Assembly (NCBI GenBank): GCA_037974665.1
Contig: CM075770.1
Location: 97,026,850 to 97,090,849, forward strand
Direction: 5' to 3'
DNA from: Ehretia macrophylla
Lineage: Eukaryota; Streptophyta; Magnoliopsida; Boraginales; Ehretiaceae
Length of the DNA: 64,000 nucleotides
Each line of letters opens with the position of its first letter. Positions within the stretch are counted from its first letter, which is position 1. Positions 1 to 11,700 of this stretch are shown in pieces. The notes under the pieces were generated by a model. The model had not been told where the DNA came from. It saw nothing but the letters and a program-made list of their open reading frames with translations, and searched no databases. The position numbers and the translations under genes are program-made.

Positions 1-364
1 CGAGGAAAAGGTCATCATCTCCAGGCCTCGAATTATTCTAGCGACGATCCCCTGTTCTTACCCGGCTCGGACATATCCATTCTACCCTGCTGAGGTCTCT
101 CCCCTAAGGCAAGGCCTATAGTAATGGTCTTAATTACTACCTAATAGACTTTACCTTCTGCTCGTCTAGGGGGGTTCCTTTCCCTCTCTCTTCTCCCTCA
201 TTGATTTGGGTTCCGAGGTGGCTATCTCGAGATATACCTCCTCAGGTGTCCTCGAAATCAGAGCCTTAATCTCATGCTTCAATTCCTTGCAATCCTCAGT
301 GTTATGCCCGAAATCATTGTGAAATAGGAAAAACTTGCTCTTTGACCTCCTCTCTGGCTGACCT
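1..364 (-). mobile_element. Tat-lineage Ty3 gag fossil, distal part
   Basis: Read on the minus strand, this stretch gives the cysteine/histidine-rich gag region seen in Tat-type Ty3 elements (a motif of the kind HNDFGHNTEDC followed by an LK..I..LI segment). It continues the gag of 3835-5075; the two parts were separated by the LTR at 365-3829 and the element runs off the left edge of the window. It is broken in several places. Lineage is inferred from the gag motif only. Confidence 0.7.
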
Positions 365-3300
365 TGTGATGCTCGAGCCCTAGAGCATGCATATGTTATA
401 TATATTTGTATATATTTGTGTGCATTTCTTTCTTAAAAGACTTATTTTCAAATAGTCACTATTCATAGTGATTTTCAACTATTTTATTTTCTTGGTTTTG
501 TATTTTTCTCATGTTACTTGACATTTAGGAGGCATAAAAAAATTGAAATTATGTGCATAGCATATCAGGAACTCGAGTTACAAAAATGGAAATGTATCGC
601 ATGAATTTCAACAATTACTATTAGGCTCTTAAATGTTTTACTTTGTTTTTGGGCTTTTAAATTAGTTGTATTTGTTTTTGCTTGACCCAAAACCACAACC
701 CATGACCCATGACCCACCTAGCTACCCATATATACATATAATACATACATATTAGCAAGACAAAAAGAGAAAAAAAAAGAGAAAAGCCTAGGTAGAAGTC
801 GGCCAAGTGAAGAAAAAGAAAGAGAAAAATTGCAAGCTTAGTGTTTGATCTCTTGGAGTATTCAAGCTATTTTGGAGTGATCATAGACCATCCTAAGTGA
901 AGTTCCAGGCATTTCCAAGCTTCTAGGTGAGAACTAACATCTTTTTGTGCATTTTTGAATCTAATTCTAATTTTTTTATATTTGTAGATTCGTTATAAAT
1001 GTTTATTTATTGGTTTTAATTTTTTCTATTGGTGTTTATGAAGTTAGTATAACATTATTTTAGGCTTTGTGCACTTGTTTAGCCATAGAAATGTAAGATA
1101 GTTAGTTGGGAAAGATGATGAATAGTATTTTTCATCAATTTTTGAGATTTGCTTGCAATGTTTGTTTTAATGCTTCTAGTAGGTGCCATGAGTGTCCAAT
1201 AGCGTAGATTAATGCTCAAACTTACTAGGAATTGATTGGAACTTAGTTAAATTTGATTGAACATAAAGGGGCCATTTGTGTAATTTGGGTCGTAAGTGTA
1301 TTGTATGTCTTTATAGGCCTTGTTTGTGATTAGTTAGTGATTGTGGAATGCCTAATAAGCTCATAGTATTCCCTCGTGGCTTCGTAGTTAGTTAATATGG
1401 TTAGAATTGAAGAATCTTGAATTTGAACCAAAGGGGTCATGGAAATGAAGTATTGACCGGGCATGTTTTGGGGTGTTGAGTGGTCTTAGATAGGCTAGAT
1501 CAGGATTGCAGTGCAGTTATGGCATTAGTTAGGTGATCAGTTGAGGTAGTTGTAGTTCAAACGGGCTAAGAGGCGCATCAGGATTTTAAGGTGAACGTAG
1601 GTTAATATGTTATTTTGTGTAACTGTAGCGTGCCATAAAATGTCTAGAAGTGAGTGGTAAAGTTGGTTTGCACGTCTCGTATCCCGAATAGAGTGGCTAG
1701 TTCAAGAAAGTTAGCCAAATAAATAGTATTTTATTAAATTAATGGTTAAATGCTTATTCAGTGCTTGTAGTAGGTGTCATAGGTGTTGGAATAACTAGAT
1801 TGATGCTTAGGATTGCTAGGATGTGATTTGAACTTGTAGAGAGTTAATTGAGTACAAAGGGCCTTTTGGGGTACTTTGGGCCGTGTTGGTGTGTGAGTGC
1901 TTCGGAGAGCTTAGTTGGTTGTTATGAAGTGATTAGTAGGCTCGGGATGTGTCTTCGTTGATAGATAGCTTGTATAATTGTTAAAAGTGTAAAGGGCTAG
2001 TTGGAGGAAGTTGAATTGATTATTGATAATAGCATTGGACATGGTTAGTTAGGTGTCTAAGTGAACTTGAGAAGTACGTTTATCTAATCGTACAAGTAGA
2101 AGTGATTGAATTGAGTGATCATATGACTTCAAATAGAGTTAGAGTACATTTTGATTAAAGATTATTAAGTTTATGTTAAATGTTATTAGGTTAACGTTTG
2201 AGTGATAATGGCCATGCTTGGTATTGATTGTTAGCAAAGAGTGATTACTAGAACTTGGTATTGATTGGATTTATGAGCTAAAGTAGTAGTGGCTAGGTAG
2301 AATGCTATCTTGGAAGAATAAGAATAGTTAAGTACCTTTGATTCGAGAATGTGTTAAATGTTTATTGATTGCTAACGTGAATTGAATTGCATGCTAAATT
2401 TCTTATATAAATAGTTGATTGTTTTATGTAATGGTAAGTGGAAGGAAGTAGTGCTCTAGAGGTGATTTGGAGAGGTTCTTGGCTTTCTAGAGGTGAGGGA
2501 TTCATCTTACTTGATATCTTAATTGATTTATTGCTTTGTATTATAATAGTTAATGTATGGTTAATAAGTGTTTGAGCTATTTTATTTGGTTAGAACATGT
2601 TTAAAGTTATATTGATTATAATTGCTTATGTGCGAGGACAACTTCTTTTGTTGTCCTCATTGTGTGCCTATCGGTTTATGTACTTATCGAATTGTGTGTT
2701 TATAATTGTTATTGGTTTATTATGTTATCGTATCGTCTCATATCGATGGTTGCACAACCTTATCGTCGTACGGATGCGATGAGCCTCTCTGGGCGGCGTC
2801 AAGCTTGCTAGAGTTGGTTGCTCTAGCTCCGTAGCCATTCCCATATTCGCCTGGTCCGGAGATTGCCAGTGGGTGCTGGGTCATAGGATTGGGTATATCC
2901 GGAGTATCCATTGGTGTTTGGGATGCCGACATATTGAGATCGTGGTTCGTGGTTCGTGTTCGTGAATCGAGTATTAGAGTTATAAGGGTTATCGATAGTA
3001 TCATTTTTAAAGTGTGTAGTACTCTATTGTTTAATTGTTTCTTTATTTTTATAGTTACTGTTTCTTGTGATAACTGTTGCATTGCATGAAAATATTTTTG
3101 AAAACTCTCCGGATAACCGTTCCTCTCCCTCACTGAGTATACATGTATTGTATGCTCACCCCCCTTTTCTAACACTTTTCAGGTAAGACAGGTTATGTTC
3201 CTTCAGAGTTTGTGGATCGGGAGGCTTAAGAGTCTTCTTGATTTCTTGTTTCTAGCTTGGAGTTGGTTGTTGCTTGAGGAAATTGTAAATTCTTTTGAGG

Positions 3301-3829
3301 GTTTTAGTGTCTTGTGTATAGTTGTTGTAATATGCATAAGTGTTATTTTGAATTAGAGGTCTTGTATGTATTGATGTTAGCTCTGGAAGATTGTAGTTTA
3401 AAATTGAAGACTTGTATGGTTAAGTAGCTAATGTTGGCATGTAATAACTCTAAAGTTCTACTTTATTGTCTAATTATCTTGCATGTTTATATGAGCTAAT
3501 AGAAGTTAGTTGGTTGGCTTAAAATATAAGAAAGTTAAATAAATAAGATTAGAGTGGTATGATAATCAGTTTTATAACATAGAATTTCAATAGTTAATGA
3601 AATGCATGCTTGTATGTTAAACTTTGCTTTAGTTGAAAGGCTCGAATGGCCCTATAGCCTTGGAAAGTTATGAAAAGAATGTTGCATATTGTTGGTTGTA
3701 GCTATTTCTTATGCGTGCAGGATTGTGGATAGGCCTAGAAATAGGGAAAACTTCGTCTGTTTTTTTTCATTTTTCGTGACCTCGGGTTAGGATTAGGGCT
3801 CCGGTCTCATGAGGGATCGGGGTGTTACA
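365..3829 (+). mobile_element. Solo LTR, Tekay-like family B, inserted in Tat gag
   Basis: A 3465-bp unit starting TGTGATGC and ending GGGTGTTACA, flanked by near-identical 5-bp sites (GACCT at 360-364, AACCT at 3830-3834). No internal coding region lies beside it, so it is a solo LTR. It has the TGTGA...RTNACA ends and the internal GCTCACC-type boundary typical of long chromovirus (Tekay/Del) LTRs. Its segment at about 2880-3090 is clearly homologous, in opposite orientation, to 16723-17040, so it belongs to the same family as the LTR at 16041-19138. It interrupts an older Tat gag. Confidence 0.75.
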
Positions 3830-3834
3830 AACCT

Positions 3835-5075
3835 CCCATAGGGCGGGGATGAGGTATATTGTAGTAAGCTTGTACCTTCATCAGGATCTGCTCTCTTGGA
3901 GTGTTGAGGGGAATAAACATTGTAAACCTCAGCTTTTGTCTCCTCTGCTATTGCTGCTGCTTTCCCTTGTTGTCACCTTGGGCTTTATTCCCGGGCTGAC
4001 CCTTCAGCACAGAAGACTCTCCCTTCTTTGCCGACTCTTTTTCCTTGTCATCATCTTTCTTCGCCTAATGGATCATCTTGGCATGTATATACCCTTGGGC
4101 TCTCTCCATCAAATGGCCAACGAGGATATGAGTGCCCCCGACCTGAGTCCACTTTGATAAGCCATCAATGCCATAGAATTGTTGAGGTAAGGAATCCTAG
4201 GGGACTCTTCATTAAACCGAGCTGTGTAAGACCACAAGTTTTCCCCCTTCTATTACTTAACTGCCAGTAATGACAAGGTGTAGCAGGTCGACCTCTGACT
4301 TCCTGCGAATTGGCCCAAGAATGCCTCCGCAATCTTGGTGAATGCATCGATCGACCCCGATGGGAGCCCCTGGTACCAAGTCAGCGCGTTTCCCACCAGT
4401 GTAGTAGGGAATGCTTTGCACTTCACCACGTCGAGCATATCATGAAGGGTCATGTGGTGGTCAAAGTTTCTAAGATGGCTGGTCAGATCTCCCTCCCTGC
4501 TGTACATGGCCAGATAGGGCATACGGTTACCAACAGGCAAAGAAGTGGCTAGAATGTCCAGGGTGAAGGGGCTGACCCCTAACTGATGGACAACCTTGGT
4601 AATCACCATAGTAATCTTGGTCGGTTATGGCTCTGCACCAACTGTTTTCTTCCCCTTCGTTACCTCAGGACGGTTGATGGGCCCCAAGGAACCCTAATTG
4701 ACAGTATCACTTTGAGCTCCTCGTGCCTGTTCCGGCTTAGTCTCTCTATGCCCCAAGTCAGTTATATGAACCTAGGGTCAATGCGGTGGTGGAGCTGCCT
4801 GATTTGCAGCGAGGCGGGTCACCGTGAGTTCTCTGAACATGTGGTACAGTAGTTTCACCTCGGGACTCATGGAAGCCGTCGGATCCACTGCTCCGGGTAA
4901 GGATGTATCGGTGGCTAAGTGTATATGTTGGCTCGGTCTAGTGCCGGATAGGGTTTGGTTTGTGTCGAGGGCCATTTCAGAGGTCCCGTCCAAAAGTGGT
5001 AAGCCCTCAACCACACAGTTATGGCTTCTAGTGTTTACCATAGTGGTTTTTCTCAATGGGTTAGTGAGAAAATAA
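3835..5075 (-). mobile_element. Tat-lineage Ty3 gag fossil, proximal part
   Basis: Minus-strand sequence encodes a Ty3 gag of the Tat type. The N-terminal side begins with the MVNTR signature near 5040, and the capsid-like core lies at about 4250-4610 (motifs HMTLHDMLDVVKCKAFP, ALTWYQGLP and SIDAFTKIAEAFLGQF). It continues at 1-364 beyond the inserted LTR. No LTR of its own is recognisable at its upstream (right) side, where it abuts a Tekay fragment at about 5075-5110. It is broken in several places. Confidence 0.75.
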
Positions 5076-5111
5076 GGGAACTTTATAATCTCGGAAGATT
5101 AACACTATGAG

Positions 5112-5600
5112 TCAGCCAAAAGCTCTCGATCCCTCAATCCGTATCTTGCGTGCTTTACATGCCAATCTAGTAGCACATTTGGATCCCATTGGAGTACTAA
5201 CCTCTACATCATATAGTAAGTTTTCAACCGGCAACTTAGTGCAAAATGCACATTTAGGGGTTATGAACGAATGCGTGGCTCCAGTATCAATAAGCACTTT
5301 AACACATTGATTTTGAATTAGGAAAGTACCTTCAACAATAGCTGCATCGTTTGGAATCTCTGCTTGATCCATGGCATAGGCTCGAGCTTGAATTCTTTGG
5401 CATGGGTCATTTCTGGCAGGCTGATTCTACATACCCTTGTTGTGCCACCTCGGGCAATCCCTAGCCTGGTGCTTATCACTTCCGCACCCCAAACACGTGT
5501 CAAGTTTCTTCCAACATTGGGCTTCTACATGCCCCCTTTTGTTGCAATAGTTGCACAAGATACCTTGAGTAGTAGTAGTAGTACCTGTTGTACCACGAGC
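5112..5600 (-). mobile_element. Tekay zinc-knuckle and protease region (part of 5100-9517)
   Basis: The minus strand shows two CX2CX4HX4C knuckles at about 5450-5560, then an aspartic protease with the active-site motif VLIDTGATHSFI at about 5255-5295. In this family the knuckles bind RNA in the gag shell and the protease cuts the polyprotein. It follows the gag entry directly and stays in the same orientation. Confidence 0.75.
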
Positions 5601-5685
5601 CGGTTGATTGGCTGGACATTAGGCTATGGTCTAGGAACAACTGGTTTCACTTGGCCTTGACCCTGGGGGTTCAGGGTCTGGAACG

Positions 5686-6522
5686 CTATAGACTGTCCTT
5701 GAGTCGAAAGGGCCTCTTGTTCTGTTGAGACAAACCAACTATCACTACCAGTTTCATTTCCTCAATCCTCGAGGTAGTTGCAAAGATACCATTATAAGTA
5801 TCGAACTTTGCTACTGCCAGTCTATCCTGAATCTCGAGTCTCAGCCCTTGGTTGAACTTCCATATCTTGGTGGCCGGGGTCTGGACCATATGTGGTGCAT
5901 ACTGGGAGAGCCTATCAAACTTCACCCCATACTCAGCCACCGTCATGCTTCCCTGCTTGAGGTACATAAATTCTTTCATCTTCTTATCCCGGGAGGCCTC
6001 AGATACATATTTACTCTTGAATGCTCTAACAAATTTCTTCCACGTAGAGGGAGTGTGTTGAGCCTCCCATTGATCCCTCACCGTGTTCCACCAAGTCTCA
6101 GTGTCACCCTCTAACTGAAACACTGCATTGGTCACCTTTCTCTCCTCTGTATAGTCTCGTGCGGCATAAATATTTTCAAGCCGAGACAGCCAGTACTCTG
6201 CTTCTTCACTATTTGGCTTGCCCATGAACTTCGGAGGGTTGTAATACAAGAAATCCTTGAGGTTATCACCTCCTCTATGTTCTTCATTCCCGCTACTACT
6301 ATCAGCACCATCGTTGTTATTATTATTATTATTAGCTGTTGTTGTGGCTACTGCGGTTGCTGCTTGTTGTTCCATAGCCCTACTTATCCGATCGATGGCA
6401 GTTGCCATCAAATTAAACATTGCTGCCCCTAGGTTGCCTTGATTCGCATTTTCGGTTCCTTGAGGCTTAGGGTTGTTGCAAGTGTTACATCCTGCTATCT
6501 TTAGATACAGAACAGATACCAC
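5686..6522 (-). mobile_element. Tekay gag (capsid) region (part of 5100-9517)
   Basis: About 278 codons without a stop on the minus strand. The retrotrans_gag core includes the motifs PPKFMGKPNSEEAEYWL, LEGDTETWWNTV, FVRAFKSKYVSEASRDKK and GSMTVAEYGVKFDRLSQYAP, the standard chromovirus capsid pattern. An asparagine-rich stretch precedes the core. The open length suggests this part is one of the better preserved fossils in the window. Confidence 0.85.
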
Positions 6523-8417
6523 TCACGATTATAGGTTATGCATGCATTATGTGAGATGCGAATATATGTACTAGCGATGCTTCTAACACATAGGTTACAC
6601 ATAGGAAACAAGCAAGCATAACATGTTAAGCACATAAGTTCACATAGGCACATAAGTTCCTAGAGGTGGTACAACATGTTCTCATTTTAAGTCTCCTACC
6701 CAATAACTAGGGGTTTTAAATTCAGCTTACGCCTAGCTAAATAGCTAGGGTCTGATACCACCTAAATGTGTCACGCCCCGACCCGGACACCTGCGAAGGC
6801 TAAGGCCGGTACGTGACTTTCGTAACTCAAAATCTGTAAAATCAATAGCTTAATAACTTGTACAATCGCATATAGTCCATAAAGTTTCAAAAGACTTTTA
6901 AATACATCGGCCTTAATAAAGGAAGCCATCATTGATTACATATATACAAGACCTCGAATCACCTGTCCATGCATAAGTCTAGCCAACAATCAAGTATCTA
7001 GGTCTCAAAAGAATAGAAGTATTAGATACATAAGAGTTGTCCAAAAAGAATAAGTTATACATCAAGTATTCTTAAGTTACATCAACATATAGCAATCACA
7101 TAAGACAGAAATCATCGATGTCACACCAAGTAGTTTCGTCAGCATCTTGAAGTGTCTGCTTAGCCTTAGCCTCGCCTGAAAGGTGAAAAGAAAGTGAGCT
7201 AGTCCTGCGTATAACTCGGTGATGATGAAATATGAAGGGTTTTCGCAAATGTTTTATCTTTTTCGTAATCAATTTGATAAAACGTGCCATGCACACAAGA
7301 ATTTACAGACGAGAATACAAGATATACAATCAAGGTTCGATAACAATTAAATAACCAACTCTTCCAAGATATCATTGGATCCCTGTCCCGTAGGAGGATT
7401 AGTCTTTGTCCCGTAGAAGGATCAGTCCCTATCCCTTAGGAGGATCAATAGGTTCTAGCGAGAAAAAGAATCAATACTTTGAGGGTCGAGATATACCGGT
7501 AAATCCAGAGGTCCCGTCACTACCACAATCAATAATAGTTATACCCACTGTGCTTATACAAATCGAATGCATTTGCAATTATCAATGATATGGCAAGAAA
7601 GCATGTAAACCTCTTTCAATAATAAATGATTAATCAATGGTATGTAAATCAAACATATAATGGTCATACATATATAGCATTCAGGGTGCTTCAAGTACTG
7701 CCAAGTATCATGAGATAGAGAAAAGACATCAATAGACTACTTAAAACGACAAGAAAACGCAAACACGAGCGAAACTATGGATCTATTTCAATGCTTCTGC
7801 ATTAGCCTAACTTAGGAGATAAATTTTCCTACTTTCCCAAACTCCAATTAATTTGATTTTAGTCTATAATCGAAGCTTATCGAATGTAGATAGTTCTAAA
7901 ATCAAACGGAACTCAATTTGGAGTTGAATTGAGTGAGATATGGTCTTCGGAATATTGATGCGCAAAACTGTCAAACATCTGGGCGTTATAGCCTTCATCA
8001 GGTCGCCCGGATGAAGCAGGTAACGCCCGGATGGGGGTTTTCTGCCAGGCGTTGTGGCTTCTATCTGAACGACCAGATAGAGGCTGTAACGTCTGGATAG
8101 TTGGATGGGAAAAACATAATTTCTTCAATAATCATCCAAACAACATCCCATCCTCCTACCAAAACTCAAGCAAGTTCAAGGTGGCTATTGGACATCATAC
8201 AAAAGTTCAATAGCTAGCAATATTAACACCAAATGAGCATTAATAAACTTGAATGAATCCTTTGAAACCATTTATGAAAAATCTCTCACCTAGATGTAGA
8301 GTTGGATGCAAGAGGTGATGTTCCAAAATGCAAGTGAAAGCTTGAAAATGCAAGAAAATGGTGGAAGATGGCTGCATTTGCTTGCTCTTCTTCTCATTTT
8401 CTTCCTCTTCTCCCTTA

Positions 8418-9117
8418 GGCTCCGTTTGTTTGCCGTAAAATATTTTTTCGGAAAACATTTTCCTACTTTTACGGTGTTTAGTAATATCAGAAAATTGGTC
8501 AATCGGAAAATATTTTCCAGTCAAAAATGGTGGGCTATTTTTTTAAGATTTTTCGGTGTTTGGTAACACCGGAAAATTGGTCAACCGGAAAATATTTTCC
8601 GGTCAAAAATGATAGGCTACTTTTTAAAGATTTTCCGGTGTTTGGTAACACCGGAAAATTGATCAACTGGAAAATATTTTTCGGTCAAAAATGACAGCTA
8701 GTTCAAAATTTGGAAAAATATTTTCATTTCTTTGGAAGATGAAAATATTTTTCGGAACTTAACCACCCCTATTTTATGTGTATATTTTTTTTTTATATAA
8801 ATCTCATGTCGGAAAATATTTTTTATTGTACATCCAAACACCAGAAAATATTTTTCAGTATTCTATTTTCCACGAAAATATTTTTCTCTAACAAGTTATT
8901 TTACAACAAACAAACGGAGCTCAGGAAAATATTTTCCTCTGAAAATATTTTCCAAGAAAATATTTTTCACTGAAAATATTTTTCACTGAAAATATTTTCT
9001 ACAAACAAATTATTTTACGGCAAACAAACGGAGGAAAATATTTTATTTTCTAAAAAAATATTTTTCTCTAAAAATATTTTCTACAAGTAAATTATTTTAC
9101 GGCAAACAAACGGAGCC
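8418..9117. mobile_element. PIF/Harbinger (Tourist-like) MITE inside the Tekay LTR
   Basis: Terminal inverted repeats GGCTCCGTTTGTTTG / CAAACAAACGGAGCC are flanked by a TTA duplication (8415-8417 and 9118-9120), the three-base target of PIF/Harbinger elements. It is 700 bp and non-coding. Extra copies of the right terminus occur inside it near 8908-8925 and 9013-9033, so it looks like a composite. It shares ends with the MITE at 26519-26964. Confidence 0.85.
8472..8700. repeat. Tandem repeat of about 80-85 bp, three copies, in the MITE
   Basis: Three imperfect copies of a unit containing CGGTGTTTGGTAACACCGG, then AAAATTGGTCAACCGG, then AAAATATTTTCCGGTC. The TTTGGTAACACCGG part recurs in the MITE at 26519-26964 as well. 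Such subterminal repeats are common transposase-binding arrays in DNA transposons; that role here is an inference. Confidence 0.7.
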
Positions 9118-9517
9118 TTAGTCAAAGTTTTGAGAGTGTGGTGTGTGTTTTTCATATTTGTGTGTGTGTGTAGAGATTTGGTGTGTGTTTTTTGTGTATT
9201 ATGTGCAAGTAGTGTATGTAAATAATATCCTAACTTCCAAAAGACCACCTTGCCCCTCTAACTTAAACTATTTATTTTATGTCATTCTAGTTGTATACTA
9301 ACTAGTTAGTTGTTAGGTTTAGTTCAATAATATTTAATTATCTTCCTACAACATTTAAAACACGTAATGGCATGTTAAACAATGAAATACAAGTAAATCG
9401 AGATAATCACATATTAATCCATATAAAAGCATGTAAAACAAGGTAAATGCACATAAAATGATTTATTTATGTATGATATGACATATATGCACGTGAGGTC
9501 TCATACTGGACCTTACA

Positions 9518-10344
9518 ATACAACTGATAAAAGAAGCGTTGATATATATGAAGTTATATACAGGCATAAAGTTTACATTTTAGCTAGCTAACATGGGTAG
9601 CTAAATGCCAATTACTTGAGGGTAAAAAATTCTAGTTACCCTTACTCAGGGGTCAGGGCGTCTATTTCAAAATTACCCCATTATAATCTAACCCTTCCAA
9701 TTTCAAGTCATCAAGATGGACTAAAAGAATGTCATTGAACATCCTGATCTATGCTCTAGGCTAAAAACCTAGAGACTTTGATTCATTATTTGCACAAAGA
9801 AGCTGCGGATGCTATCCTATGCTAGGAACTTCATGCAAATTGAATGTTGCTAAATTCAAAGAAACGGTTAACATTTTTGGTTCACATTAGTAATGTTATA
9901 CTTATTATCGGCTTTTCAAATTACTACTAGCAATTGATCTTTTATGTGTTACATATACTGCAAAAGAATTGCTTTGTCTCGCTTTGCTTGATTATTGTTC
10001 TCTAGATTTATTTTGTTCTTATGAATATACCTAGCAAATAACACATCTCACCAAAATCTGTCTCGAAATGTGACAAGTTTATCTACATTGTTTTCGGAGA
10101 AAAGGTACGTGATGAATAGCTTTCTCAAATGTTTGCAATTCTACATTTCCATGACCATCTATCCATTCACATATGTCAGGTGAAAAGGCCAAAAATACAT
10201 TAGTAAAGCTTCGTTTTGTTACAGAAAAGGCTGCTGATGGCAAACAGTACTGTAGGCTAAGGCATCTGAGATCTTTGAAGAACGTTGGACTAGCTTGCTG
10301 GGATAAGTTTGCCATACCGATGCATCTCTTTCACCAGTCCTAGT
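9518..10344. other. Unassigned spacer with one possible exon remnant
   Basis: No transposon ends or confident gene are seen. At about 10226-10344 the plus strand has a TTTTGTTACAG acceptor-like site followed by about 40 open codons, and the minus strand is also open at 10079-10315. I recognise neither protein. This may be an old gene fragment or chance. Confidence 0.3.
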
Positions 10345-10994
10345 CAGGGGCGGAGGCACACCTAAGACTAGGTGTGCCAATGCACACCTAAGACTAGGTG
10401 TGCCAATGCACACCCTGGCTTCACATCTATCCACTGAAGAAAATGTGTTGATCAGTATTCCTAATTTAATCCTATCTGTATTTTAACAGGAGCATTATGT
10501 TATATATGCATAATCTATACTGGTTTAATGGATCATGCTTATATCTTAACTTTCGGCTTAAGAACTTAGAGGGGGTTAGGCAAATCTTGAGAGAAGCTCA
10601 GCTTGAATGTTATATAAATATTAGCCAACTCGTTTCATCTTTCCTTTTGTGTGTTAATGTGAACAAGATAATAAATAAGTTTTGCATTTAAGGCATATTG
10701 AAGTTGTTTTCTCGTCAAGTTCTGAATAGTTGTTCAACTCTTCTTTTTTCTGGAATGACTGTCTCTAACGTGCTAATTCAACTTGATAATATTATATAAC
10801 AAAAAAAATTCAAGTTGATTGCAATAATATAATTGATTTTTTCTCTTAGGTTATTACATTAATTGCAGTGGTTCAATGAGCGATTAGACTACATTGTTCA
10901 GAGTTATGTCTTTGGTGTTCTCTTTATTTTCTTCTCTACCAAATTTTTTTTTTTTAATAAATGCACACCCTAACTTCAGGTGGCTAGCTCCGTC
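10345..10994. mobile_element. hAT-type MITE, 650 bp
   Basis: It begins CAGGGGCGGAG and ends in the imperfect inverse AGCTCCGTC, flanked by a perfect 8-bp duplication GTCCTAGT (10337-10344 and 10995-11002). The 8-bp duplication and CAGGG-type end are hallmarks of hAT elements. It has no coding capacity. Its left end carries two tandem hairpins (separate entry). Confidence 0.8.
10357..10408. repeat. Two tandem 26-bp units, each a hairpin
   Basis: The unit CACACCTAAGACTAGGTGTG plus CCAATG is present twice without change at the left end of the hAT MITE. CACACCTA and TAGGTGTG pair to an 8-bp stem with a 4-base loop. A partial third start (CACACCC) follows. Confidence 0.9.
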
Positions 10995-11002
10995 GTCCTA
11001 GT

Positions 11003-11700
11003 AGTGTACATTCTTCGTATGATGAACCACTTTCTGGTATTTTCCTTTTTTATTCGCTTTTCTACGTTTACTTTTGTTGCGTTATAGTATAGATAAATGG
11101 GACACTGAGGGAGATTTTGAGTGCCGATAAGTGAACAGCAAAGTTGAACGCATGGGATACCATAATACTCCAAAAATGAGCAAGAAATGTTCCTCTTCCA
11201 TGGAGAATAGCTTACAACCAGCATATATTTGTAAGTATCAAACCTATGCAAATGCGCTTCTCAAAGTTCTCATAACGCTAAGGCACAATAAGATTAAGTA
11301 AGGCCTTGATGATTTCTTAATAACATTAACCCATCTTTCGTTACACACTTTTTTCATTAGTTTTTATCTCAATTGTATCTCTTAATTTGTAATTTAACAT
11401 ATCATTTTATGCTTGGATAACTCATTTTGGTTCCATGTTTTATTTCAGCCATCGCGCACCCTCGATAGACGATACTTGTGGAATGAACATTATGCTAGTC
11501 ATTGATGTGAAAATGAAACAATAAAAACAATAAACCTATCTTGATCTAAATGAATCCGCCTCGTAGAACCATCTTTATCTCCCACAAACCCCTTTTTTGG
11601 GTAAAAATTCCTGTTAGATCGGATTCTAACCAATCTCTCGATAATCCGTAAGAAATTCTATAATTCAAATAGGAATCGAAAGGGGAGATAGTCCGGTCTT
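11003..11700. other. Unassigned spacer, part possibly organelle-like
   Basis: No gene or transposon end was found. The stretch at about 11455-11700 differs in texture from its surroundings (balanced composition, phrases such as GGATTCTAACCAATCTC) and could be transferred plastid DNA, but I could not place it in a plastid gene. The LINE tail begins at its right edge. Confidence 0.25.

Larger units (their letters stand above)
5100..9517 (-). mobile_element. Partial Tekay-type Ty3 retrotransposon
   Basis: Parts in element order on the minus strand are: LTR 9517-6769, primer-binding site complementary to initiator Met tRNA at about 6752-6764, gag, paired zinc knuckles, and protease. Reverse transcriptase, integrase and the second LTR are not found next to it; it ends near the Tat gag at about 5075-5110. 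The gag and knuckle pattern and the long TGTAA...GTGACA LTR place it in the chromovirus Tekay/Del group. It is a broken fossil, and its LTR was later hit by a MITE. Confidence 0.8.
6769..9517 (-). repeat. LTR of the partial Tekay element (family A)
   Basis: The left boundary TGTCACGCCCC lies immediately beside the tRNA-Met primer-binding site (CTGATACCA at about 6752-6760), and the right boundary is ...GGACCTTACA. Removing the 700-bp MITE at 8418-9117 leaves about 2.05 kb. It shares the ATCATTGGATCC...GTAGGAGGAT block with the LTR piece at 15052-16040, which defines family A. Confidence 0.75.

Noticed and set aside
8000-8110. Repeated AACGCCCGGATG-type words suggesting a CRISPR-like or regulatory array
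   Set aside because: Irregular spacing, within a Tekay LTR of a nuclear plant genome; ordinary internal LTR repeats.
10079-10434. Minus-strand open frames of 71-78 codons
   Set aside because: Overlap the hAT MITE end or lack any recognised domain; kept only as part of an unassigned spacer.
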